Positions 13,343-19,960 of a stretch of 22,037 nucleotides of DNA are shown piece after piece. This stretch comes from a virus. The position numbers and the translations under genes were made by a program. Location of the stretch: positions 1-22,037 of the IMG/VR virus record IMGVR_UViG_3300037189_000455; one strand, 5' to 3'. Position 1 is the first letter of the stretch, and the number at the start of each line of letters is the position of its first letter. The notes beneath the pieces were generated by a model. The model was given only the letters and a program-made list of their open reading frames with translations. It made no database searches and had not been told where the DNA came from.

Positions 13343-13804
13343 TTATGACTGTGCTTGGTAAGTGATTGTGAAAGTGATGATGACTGCTGAACCCATTTGA
13401 GTTTGTGCATATCCGACATTCCCTGATTGCAAATATGAATAGAAACAAGTACCTGTGAAAGTTGGGTCTGCTCGGATGACTGTGTCAATCTTGGAAAGTA
13501 CAGAGAAGGCGCGAGTGCGCTTTGCTGTGAGATCAGTTCCACCATCTTGAGTCCAAAGAGCGCAACTGATTGAGCCATCTTCTTGATGTTGGTCTGTAAA
13601 GTTTTGTGGATTGTTAGTAATTGACCCGGCTTGCATTTCTGCATCACCGAATGAACCATCATGGCCGATTGCAATTGCATCGCTTGGATAGGAATCGTCA
13701 ACTTCAGCTCCATCAAAAACGCGGATGCCGGTCAACGTTGCGGCTGCACCTAGTGCTGTGATGATTTTGTCAATCATCGTTGGAAATGCGATGGTGACTG
13801 TCAT
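13343..13804 (-). CDS. tail terminator-like protein
   Basis: A 153-aa protein located three bases after the connector gene stop and before the tail-tube genes. Seen: an N-terminal helix (MIDKIITALGAA), GIRVFDGAEVDDSYPSDAIA (residues 26-45), IGHDGSFGD, an ISCALWTQDGG strand (about 79-89), a helix TKRTRAFSVLSKIDTVIRA-like (about 93-112), and a final beta strand AVIITFTITYQAQ. The 'RVFDGxE..' strand, the polar insertion and the closing ITYxA strand are the pattern of actinophage tail terminators (gpU/gp17-like), which cap the tube and dock it to the head. No catalytic motif is present. The identification is moderate and rests on position plus these strands. Confidence 0.72.
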   Translation of the reverse strand: MTVTIAFPTMIDKIITALGAAATLTGIRVFDGAEVDDSYPSDAIAIGHDGSFGDAEMQAGSITNNPQNFTDQHQEDGSISCALWTQDGGTDLTAKRTRAFSVLSKIDTVIRADPTFTGTCFYSYLQSGNVGYAQTQMGSAVIITFTITYQAQS

Positions 13805-13807
13805 TTC

Positions 13808-14653
13808 TTACGCGATTCCAGGAAGGCCAATAGGGTCGAGAAGTTCCATTGCTCTGCGAGGAAGGGAATATGTTGGAGTTTGATACTGCTCATCCCCTGC
13901 CAAATTGCGTCCCATGACGCTCATTGAGCCGCGCTGTGTCTGCCATAGATGACGAATGACCTCAAGGACACCTTGCTTTGCAGCAGCAGGTGGGTTCACA
14001 TAACCAGCAACATAGGTCACTTTGATGTTTTGCATCCCGCCTGACCAGTATCCATAAGAATTTGTGGCATAAAGCGTTCCCGACCCCACGCGATAAAGGC
14101 GCTGACCTGTCGGATCAAGTGCATATTGACCAGAGTTGAGCAAAGCATTGTTTTCATAAACTGTGGTGATAGAAATTGCCTTGGGGTTTTGAAGGCGAAT
14201 GAATTCGTTGTTGCCATCGTAAAGCTCATTTGTATATGTGCGACGACCCAAGACAACGCCGACGTAGGATTCACATAAATCGGCGGCGGCATCAATCATT
14301 CGTGTGAGTTCGGCATCTTGGGTGACATCTGTGCTTGGTATATTCAAGTGATACTTGGCATCATCGAGTGAAACAATGCCAATGTCAGTGATGTCACGCA
14401 CTGTAAAGACATCGTTGTTGGCTTGCGGCCACGCACCTGTTGCAGTCCAAGCGTAAATGTGACGACCAACCAAGGTTGGCAAATATGTGGTTGTGTAAGT
14501 GCCAGTGACTGCTGTTGCTGTAGTCAACGAGACAGTTGTTGCGTCAGGAAGAGTGACAGATGCGGTGACTGTGCCTGGATTTACTGCTGCACCGGAGGAA
14601 TCAACTGTTGACCAAGAGAGATATACCTTGTCTCCGAGATCGTATGTTGCCAT
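13808..14653 (-). CDS. head-tail connector (HK97 gp6-like) with extra N-terminal beta domain
   Basis: A 281-aa protein with two parts. The C-terminal two thirds (about 95-281) is a head-tail connector: ISSLDDAK-type start (SLDDAKYHLNIP, 95-106), then DAELTRMIDAAADLCESYVG (113-132), a beta insert around LYDGNNEFIRL, and a helix VLEVIRHLWQTQRG. This matches HK97 gp6/SPP1 gp15-like adaptors that bind the portal ring. The first 90 residues form a Thr/Val-rich beta-sandwich-like domain (DKVYLSWSTVDSSGAAV, GRHIYAWTATG), absent from most gp6 proteins of about 100-190 residues, so it may decorate the neck. The start is an ATG with AAGGAG upstream. Confidence 0.78.
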   Translation of the reverse strand: MATYDLGDKVYLSWSTVDSSGAAVNPGTVTASVTLPDATTVSLTTATAVTGTYTTTYLPTLVGRHIYAWTATGAWPQANNDVFTVRDITDIGIVSLDDAKYHLNIPSTDVTQDAELTRMIDAAADLCESYVGVVLGRRTYTNELYDGNNEFIRLQNPKAISITTVYENNALLNSGQYALDPTGQRLYRVGSGTLYATNSYGYWSGGMQNIKVTYVAGYVNPPAAAKQGVLEVIRHLWQTQRGSMSVMGRNLAGDEQYQTPTYSLPRRAMELLDPIGLPGIA

Positions 14654-14673
14654 TGTTACTCCTTAGAAATAGG

Positions 14674-14714
14674 GCATGAGGTTGGTTTGCCAGGGGTACG
14701 AACCAACCTCATGC
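14674..14714 (-). promoter_or_regulatory. 14-bp perfect RNA hairpin after the glycosyltransferase gene
   Basis: GCATGAGGTTGGTT (14674-14687, plus strand) is perfectly repeated in inverted orientation as AACCAACCTCATGC (14701-14714), with a 13-base loop. In the transcript the stem begins in the last codons of the glycosyltransferase gene (stop at 14711-14709) and ends about 20 bases before the connector start. No strong U-run follows (UAUUU only), so it may be a weak terminator, an mRNA-stability or processing element, or a scar of insertion. Confidence 0.7.
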
Positions 14715-15416
14715 TTTGTAATGCTGAATTGCTGCCTCACGCAACGGAGCGTGATGACGTTCATCAAGCCAAAATTGCTTTTGATGAGGCAAAATTGCAC
14801 CTGTGTGAGCATGGATTTTGTAACCCATAGATTTCAAACGCTTTGAAAAAAGTAAATCCTCGCCAAAATATGTGCCGTCAATAGCACCTTCAACGAACCA
14901 AGCCCAATCTTTGCCTTGATTCGCTGTTGCTTGCTTGCGCATGGTCTCCAAGACGCTGCGATGAATAAGTAAGCAACCAGTGCCAGTCGCATCGACTTCC
15001 AGCAGAGTGTCGATTGGGTAATCATCAATAGGCTGCAAACCCTTGTCGGTAGTCATGCGATAAATTGTGGGAACTGCTCGCAAGTTGTCTTTATCATCAA
15101 AAAAAGCTGCGAAAACTAGCCCTGAAACAATTGGGCGGTCTTTGTCGTGAGCTGCGTCAACCAATTTGAAGAATGTCTCCATTGGAAGGCGCTCATCTGA
15201 GTCAATCATTAAGAGCCAAGGTGTCGTTACTTCGTCAAGGAAGTTTCTCACAACCACATTTCGTGATCGAGTGGTCAGTCCGACGTTGGCAACCTGAACC
15301 ATTTGATCCAGTTTTTGTGTCTTATGCCGAGCAATATGAATCAAATCAATAGCCAGTTGGCCGTTTATTTTGCCGTCTGTGACCATTCCAACGCAGATTT
15401 TGTCGGATGTTTTCAT
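14709..15416 (-). CDS. glycosyltransferase, GT-A fold, in the head module
   Basis: A 235-aa GT-A-type glycosyltransferase. Seen: VGMVTDG strand at 9-15, a TTRSRNVVVRNFL helix (48-60), the DxD metal/donor motif IDSD at 71-74, TGTGCLLIHR (145-153), the GEDLLF acceptor-side motif at 185-190 and a C-terminal IHAHTG (201-206) that could coordinate metal. Such enzymes use nucleotide sugars to glycosylate proteins or glycans; the acceptor here is unknown. The start overlaps the preceding 48-aa gene by four bases (ATGA). It sits between the capsid and the connector, a place normally reserved for structural genes. A strong hairpin lies on each side of the two-gene unit, so it looks like a moron. Glycosylation of the capsid or tail is a reasonable guess only. 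Confidence 0.85.
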   Translation of the reverse strand: MKTSDKICVGMVTDGKINGQLAIDLIHIARHKTQKLDQMVQVANVGLTTRSRNVVVRNFLDEVTTPWLLMIDSDERLPMETFFKLVDAAHDKDRPIVSGLVFAAFFDDKDNLRAVPTIYRMTTDKGLQPIDDYPIDTLLEVDATGTGCLLIHRSVLETMRKQATANQGKDWAWFVEGAIDGTYFGEDLLFSKRLKSMGYKIHAHTGAILPHQKQFWLDERHHAPLREAAIQHYKA

Positions 15417-15559
15417 CGAGTCTCTGCCTGTACTCGTAAGGCTGCGGTTTCAATCGCGCCACTTTCGTGCTCTGCAATCAAAGCATCAAGTTTTGTAGTG
15501 TCACCCTTAACCAATTGCCTTGCTGCTTTCAAACCTTCAAGAAAAAACGAAGTACCCAT
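15413..15559 (-). CDS. 48-aa small helical protein after the capsid gene
   Basis: A 48-aa protein of unknown function starting MGTSFFLEGLKAARQLVKGD and continuing as a mostly helical charged segment. The ATG at 15559 is preceded by GGGGGA with five bases of spacing. A longer in-frame reading to 15631 would run into the capsid-downstream hairpin and has no comparable ribosome-binding site. Its stop overlaps the glycosyltransferase start by four bases, so the two are translated together. It may be a fragmentary structural protein or a partner of the glycosyltransferase. Confidence 0.6.
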   Translation of the reverse strand: MGTSFFLEGLKAARQLVKGDTTKLDALIAEHESGAIETAALRVQAETR

Positions 15560-15564
15560 AACAA

Positions 15565-15570
15565 TCCCCC
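15565..15570 (-). promoter_or_regulatory. ribosome-binding site deciding the 48-aa gene start
   Basis: The minus strand reads GGGGGA five bases before the ATG at 15559. This fixes the start of the 48-aa gene and argues against the longer upstream reading. Confidence 0.6.
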
Positions 15571-15587
15571 GATTGTGTTTGTGCTTT

Positions 15588-15621
15588 CGCACCTTCCCTG
15601 ACCTAAGCCAAGGAAGGTGCG
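15588..15621 (-). terminator. 10-bp hairpin downstream of the major capsid gene
   Basis: CGCACCTTCC (15588-15597) and GGAAGGTGCG (15612-15621) form a perfect 10-bp GC-rich stem with a 14-base loop, 12 bases after the capsid stop. Terminator-like hairpins are common after phage capsid genes. The following bases (AAAGCAC in the transcript) lack a U-run, so it is either a partial terminator that lowers downstream expression or a stem protecting the capsid mRNA. Confidence 0.6.
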
Positions 15622-15633
15622 TCAGCGTCAAAA

Positions 15634-16983
15634 TTAGTAGCCTGAAGGAGCTACTGTGCCTGTTCCTGCGATTGTAGAAACCGACTTGTTGAAGCGGTGT
15701 GCAAGTGCTGCGTATCCATAGACCTGGAAACGAACTGTGAGGTTCGCTGATAGGACATCAGGAAGAACGCGAGTCTTAACGCCTGACTCGAAGAGGTAAG
15801 AATCTGAGAACTTACCGACGAGAACTGGTGTCTGATTTGTTGCAGCGCCGTATGTCTTTGGCATTGTTGCATCAATGAATACAGGAACTCCTTGAATTGT
15901 TCCAACAAGACCGGCAGGTGCTCCTGGATTTGTGACAGTTCCTGCTGCATTAAATGCCTGTGATGCGCCTGTTACTGGTACAACGAGTGGACGAGTTGAT
16001 CCGTCAACCTGTGATGCGAACCAGTACCAAAGTGATGGATGCATGACAATTGCTTCTGCTGCCTTGTAGCGGTTTGTTGTCACCTTTGAAATCGCCTTAG
16101 CGATTGAGATGAGACCGTTTGCTGCTGAAGGTGTTGTTTCTGTCCATGTTGTTGGGATGCCGTTTGTTGTATCAGCACCAAGAGTGATGAGACCCTTGAA
16201 TGTTCCTGATGTTCCGTCACCTGTTCCAACAACTGCTGTGTTCAGTTGCAATGCGTAGTCAGCCATTAAATCGCCAAATACGAGACGATCAAGACCGCCA
16301 GCAAGAGGAGATTGTTCAACAAGCTGAATTGATACATTCTCGTAACCACTGATTGTACGAACTGGCGCAGTTACAGTGCTTGAGACCATGTCGCGAGTTG
16401 TTGTCGCTGAATTGTCTGATGACTGGAAAGCACTCAAAGTACCTGTTGTAATCTGCGGAATGTTGATGCTGTCAGTTCCGGCAGGTAATGCCATGCCTGT
16501 AACAAGGTCAGCAGTTACACGAGCTGCACGAGCGAACTCTGCGTATTCGTTGATGAGGTAAATAGGAGGCACAAAATCTCCACCAGCACCATCTGTGCGT
16601 GAGATGTCACGAGTTTCAACAGCAACTTCTTGCTGATGACGATGTAGGCGCTCCCATGACTTTGCGTCATTGCGAAGTGTTCCTGCAATCATGTCGCGAA
16701 CAAATGAGTTCTCGCCATTCTTCTCGTATGTGTGTGCTTCGCGTGTTACTACAGCGCCACCGAATGTCTTGATTCCGGCTTCCTTGCGTGATTCTGCAAG
16801 TGCTGATGTGCGGGCTTCGAGCTTTTCTGCTGTTGCAATGCGCTCATCGAGTGCTGCAACTTCTTCCTGCTTTGCTGAAACTGCGTCTAATGCTTCGGCT
16901 GTTACATCGTCAGCGACAAGAATTGCCTCTGCTTCCGTTGCTACTGCATCACGCTGTTCCTTGAGTTTTGAAACTAGAGACAT
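15634..16983 (-). CDS. major capsid protein, HK97 fold
   Basis: A 449-aa HK97-type capsid protein. The N-terminal part (about 1-72) is a charged coiled coil acting as a scaffold-like delta domain (KLKEQRDAVATEAEAILV). A linker follows, and the capsid fold proper begins around GAGGDFVPPIYL (132-143). Further landmarks are ALPAGTDSINIPQITTG, PVRTISGYENVSIQLVEQSP (about 207-226), the long spine-helix segment and the closing strand FQVYGYAALAHRFN. Cleavage of the delta domain by the protease encoded just upstream is expected somewhere before the GGDF region. The start is an ATG with AAAGGG six bases upstream. No lysine/asparagine crosslink can be assigned from sequence. A strong hairpin follows the stop. 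Confidence 0.95.
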   Translation of the reverse strand: MSLVSKLKEQRDAVATEAEAILVADDVTAEALDAVSAKQEEVAALDERIATAEKLEARTSALAESRKEAGIKTFGGAVVTREAHTYEKNGENSFVRDMIAGTLRNDAKSWERLHRHQQEVAVETRDISRTDGAGGDFVPPIYLINEYAEFARAARVTADLVTGMALPAGTDSINIPQITTGTLSAFQSSDNSATTTRDMVSSTVTAPVRTISGYENVSIQLVEQSPLAGGLDRLVFGDLMADYALQLNTAVVGTGDGTSGTFKGLITLGADTTNGIPTTWTETTPSAANGLISIAKAISKVTTNRYKAAEAIVMHPSLWYWFASQVDGSTRPLVVPVTGASQAFNAAGTVTNPGAPAGLVGTIQGVPVFIDATMPKTYGAATNQTPVLVGKFSDSYLFESGVKTRVLPDVLSANLTVRFQVYGYAALAHRFNKSVSTIAGTGTVAPSGY

Positions 16984-17043
16984 GATGTCCCTTTCTCTTG
17001 GATTGGATGAATGAATCCGTCGGGGCAGTAGCGCCGAGGGGTG

Positions 17044-17064
17044 CGTCTGCTACTTGCGCAGACG
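17044..17064 (-). promoter_or_regulatory. 7-bp hairpin over the protease stop codon
   Basis: CGTCTGC (17044-17050) and GCAGACG (17058-17064) form a perfect stem with a seven-base loop that includes part of the protease stop. It sits in the protease-capsid junction and may affect mRNA processing or capsid translation. It is short, so chance cannot be excluded. Confidence 0.4.
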
Positions 17065-18585
17065 AAGTTGATTGAACTTCAGTTGTAGTTGTCGCTTGCG
17101 AAGAGCAAGGTTCTCGTCGTCGGCTTTACGCATTCCCACTGAAGTTGAGGAATATGCTGGCATTGTTACAACGCTGATTTCGTAGAGGTCAAGGTCTGTT
17201 AGTGTGCGAAGGCCACCTTCGCGAGTATCTCCACCATCTGCGACAGTGAATGCAAATGACATCTTGTCCACGTCGCCACGAGTCAATGCTGATGCGAGTT
17301 CTTGTGCGCGAGGATTTGCGGGATCGAGTGTTGCTTCCATGCGCAATCCGACTGAATCTTCAGCCAGGACAAGAGTTCCTGACTTTGTTGCTGCAAGTGG
17401 CAGGGATTCAAAGTCATGGTTGACAAGCAAAAACATTGGTTGCTCTGATGCCAAGGTGCGTGTGAATGCTCCTGGTGCGATTACTTCGCGGAAATTAAGT
17501 CCATCAGCTTCTTGGTTAAATGTTGCAGCGTATCCTGCGATTTTGAGTGAACCATCTTCGGTGGACATTGAACGAATATCTGCAACCATTGTAAGACGCT
17601 CTGCGGTTTCCATAGCGTTCTTACGAGCCTCAATCAACTCATATTCTTTCGAGCGTAGAGCCTCAATTGCGTTCAAGGTTTCACCTAGATGAAGAACAGT
17701 TGTGTCGGTTGCTTCCCAACCATCTGCCCCTTCTTTGTAAAGAGTAATTTTATACACAGGCTTGTCTGCACTTGCATCCATCTCATAACCATCAGAGGAG
17801 ACAGCCGTTCCTGAAGTGATGATGCTTTCAACTTTACCTTTTGCCATGCCACCTGATGAGTTCCAAGATACAAATGAGCCACTTGAGATTCTCAATTCAG
17901 TCAAAGCGTTCTTTGATGCGGAATACATCCCCATCATCCCCATTGCTGGCATTTGAGCATCTTCTTCGCTCATGTCGTCATCTTCATCAGCACCACCAAG
18001 TGCTTCGATAACTGCGGTCAACGCAGCATCTGCTGCACAGATGAGGTAGTAAGCCTGAGAAACAATTGGATCGAGGTTGTTAGCAAGCAAGTTTTGAGCT
18101 GCATCCATCGCGGCATCTGCTGCCATAACTGAATGGAGAACTGAGTCAGTTCCCATCTCTGTCTCTTGCATAGGAACATCTGTCGTCATCAAATCTGAAT
18201 TGGTCGGATCAACCATGATTGCACCCTCCTCGGATGTCATTTGTTGCAAAGCTCGAACATTGTTATCAAGTTGGTTTTTTATCTTGGTTGCCCATGAGAA
18301 TCCAGCGTCCCCGCCCCACGCATCCCATGAAACTCTCCCCGGTGATGGATAACCCTCTTCACCTGAGTTGAAGCCTGTGGCTTTCTTGTCCACTTCATGT
18401 CGAGCGAAGAATGAATACATTCGCATGACAATCTCTTGGGACATTGAACGTCCTGCTGCAATGTCGGAGGCACGTTTGCGTCCAACATCGGTGAAGCCTT
18501 GTCCCGCCTTGCCATCCTTAATCCATGCAAGAGCACGAACTGCGGCTTCTTGCATTCCCTTGGTTGGACGATATGTCTCGGCCAT
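17050..18585 (-). CDS. prohead protease fused to N-terminal and Tudor-like domains
   Basis: A 511-aa three-part protein. Residues 8-105 form a conserved-looking helical domain (ALAWIKDGKAGQGFTDVG, RHEVDKKA, GYPSPGRVSWDAWGGDAGF). A flexible Ala/Met/Asp-rich region follows. Residues about 233-302 (GSFVSWNSSGGMAKGKVESI, DKPVYKITLYKEG, TVLHLGETL) match the pattern of Hva1/DUF2945 Tudor-like domains. Residues 332-486 are an S78-type HK97 prohead protease, with H390 in VNHD, S443 in MSFAF and an acidic partner probably at E469. It would cleave the capsid delta domain during head maturation. Ordinary HK97 proteases are about 200-230 residues, so the added domains are notable. The start is coupled to the portal stop by TAATG. 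Confidence 0.88.
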   Translation of the reverse strand: MAETYRPTKGMQEAAVRALAWIKDGKAGQGFTDVGRKRASDIAAGRSMSQEIVMRMYSFFARHEVDKKATGFNSGEEGYPSPGRVSWDAWGGDAGFSWATKIKNQLDNNVRALQQMTSEEGAIMVDPTNSDLMTTDVPMQETEMGTDSVLHSVMAADAAMDAAQNLLANNLDPIVSQAYYLICAADAALTAVIEALGGADEDDDMSEEDAQMPAMGMMGMYSASKNALTELRISSGSFVSWNSSGGMAKGKVESIITSGTAVSSDGYEMDASADKPVYKITLYKEGADGWEATDTTVLHLGETLNAIEALRSKEYELIEARKNAMETAERLTMVADIRSMSTEDGSLKIAGYAATFNQEADGLNFREVIAPGAFTRTLASEQPMFLLVNHDFESLPLAATKSGTLVLAEDSVGLRMEATLDPANPRAQELASALTRGDVDKMSFAFTVADGGDTREGGLRTLTDLDLYEISVVTMPAYSSTSVGMRKADDENLALRKRQLQLKFNQLRLRK

Positions 18586-19805
18586 TACTCAAGGACTCCC
18601 ATCACAGGTGCAGATGGATCAGCATCTTGACCAAGAGCAGGTGTGTCACCACCGGCGGTGACGCTGCCAGTCAATGCTTGATGGAATACATCGCCACCAT
18701 CAAAAGGCTCAAGACCTTCAATTTGGCGAACTTCATTTGGAGTACGAGCGCCCATCTGAACATTTATCATATTCACGCGAGAGCGAGTCAGAGCATCTGT
18801 GCGCAAGATTGACGATGTATCAAATGCAACATCTGTTCCAGTCAAAAGAATCTTGGACATTCCAATTTCAATGCGACGAATCCAGGGTGCAATTGTGTGA
18901 GTCAGGAAGTTGATGGACGCCTGTTCGACGTTTTGATAAGTCTGACTGCCACCCATTGCGCCGATAAGGTGGTCAGGAATTCTAAAGATTCGGGCAATGT
19001 CACGAATGAGCTGCTCGCGAGTTGCAATCATTTCGTTGTCGGCTGCCGATGTTGTGATTGGACGCCATTTCAATCCGTCTGAAAGAACTGCTGGCTTACG
19101 ATGGCGGCGATGAGTCGCCTCCCATGTGCCTTGAATGATGCGAGCCTGGTCGAGAGTCAACTTTTGGTCAGTCTCAAGAACTGAAGAAGGAGTGCCGCCT
19201 TCGCCATAGAACTGCGCAAGGTGTCGATCCATTGCGATGGAAAGGCCAACAAGGTTGCGAGCTTGATTGAGTGGAGAGATGCCAACCAAAGACTGCGGCG
19301 GTGTGAACCAACGCATGTGAATCATGTCCTCGTTGCTTATTTCATTCCCAAGGTGCAAGTAAATGCGACCAGTCTGCGCCCCATTAGGCATGACCTGCAT
19401 CTGATACGGATGCAAAGGCACTAGGCCAATCATCTCTCCGCGTGAGTCTCTATCAATCTTGATGTATGAATTTCCATGCAGCGCCATTGAAGCGACTATC
19501 TGATGGATGAGTTCGTAAGTGTTGGATTCAGGATCAGGGTCTGCAAGAATAGTTGGCAGCGGCTGCATTACTCGCTTGCCATCTTTATTAATCACAAAGC
19601 ATCGCAGCGACATTGAAGCCACAGAGTCAGCAAGCAGGGAAACTGCCGCCAGCACTGATGAAACTCCAAGCGCCGTCCACTCATCAATTCGTTCTCCGGC
19701 TGCGGAGGTCATTGATGTCTGTCCGTACAGTTGACTTAAAGGTGAAACGTAGTTGTTAAACTGTGGGTATCTGCCGCTTGTGCTACCTCTACGCAGGAGA
19801 CTCAT
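18585..19805 (-). CDS. portal protein, HK97 type
   Basis: A 406-aa HK97-family portal. Seen: an N-terminal segment (AAGERIDEWTALGVSSVLA, about 36-54), ASMSLRCFVINKDGKRV, LHPYQMQVMPNGAQTGR, a central helix region with EGGTPSSVLETDQKLTLDQA, and the conserved IFRIPDHLIGAM (about 264-275). The C-terminal part has NQ-rich helices and a polar tail. It forms the dodecameric DNA channel at one capsid vertex and docks terminase and connector. The start codon overlaps the preceding 52-aa gene by four bases (ATGA). Length is typical for the family. A downstream fusion with a head morphogenesis domain is not present; the protease is separate. Confidence 0.94.
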   Translation of the reverse strand: MSLLRRGSTSGRYPQFNNYVSPLSQLYGQTSMTSAAGERIDEWTALGVSSVLAAVSLLADSVASMSLRCFVINKDGKRVMQPLPTILADPDPESNTYELIHQIVASMALHGNSYIKIDRDSRGEMIGLVPLHPYQMQVMPNGAQTGRIYLHLGNEISNEDMIHMRWFTPPQSLVGISPLNQARNLVGLSIAMDRHLAQFYGEGGTPSSVLETDQKLTLDQARIIQGTWEATHRRHRKPAVLSDGLKWRPITTSAADNEMIATREQLIRDIARIFRIPDHLIGAMGGSQTYQNVEQASINFLTHTIAPWIRRIEIGMSKILLTGTDVAFDTSSILRTDALTRSRVNMINVQMGARTPNEVRQIEGLEPFDGGDVFHQALTGSVTAGGDTPALGQDADPSAPVMGVLE

Positions 19806-19960
19806 TCAATTGCTCCTTCAGATGTTACAAAATAACTGCCAGCAATGAGCAAAACTCCTGACGCGATGCAAGCTGCACCAATTCCGAGAATGATTCCAAT
19901 GCCAACAGCAATCAGGATTGCGCCAAGGATTTCAATTATTGTCGTGATTAGACCAAACAC
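19802..19960 (-). CDS. 52-aa two-TM membrane protein between terminase and portal
   Basis: A 52-aa hydrophobic protein starting at GTG (19960) with GAGGAG seven bases upstream. Two hydrophobic segments rich in Ile/Gly/Ala (about residues 4-22 and 23-41, with IGIILGIGAACIASGV) make up most of it, followed by a short tail (TSEGAIE). The longer reading to 20077 is rejected because it would extend deep into the terminase gene. As chosen, it still overlaps the terminase end by 29 bases and the portal start by four. Small membrane proteins at this place occur in several siphoviruses, but I know no assigned role. Involvement in membrane-linked assembly is speculation. Confidence 0.7.
   Translation of the reverse strand: MFGLITTIIEILGAILIAVGIGIILGIGAACIASGVLLIAGSYFVTSEGAIE

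Noticed and set aside
13225-13716. Minus-strand open frame of 163 codons overlapping the tail-terminator gene
   Set aside because: The composition (Gln/His/Lys/Ser-rich, no structure pattern) is that of an out-of-frame reading, and it conflicts with two well-supported genes.
17204-17692. Plus-strand open frame of 162 codons antisense to the prohead protease
   Set aside because: Arg/Ser/Ala-rich antisense shadow; the protease frame on the other strand is clearly coding.
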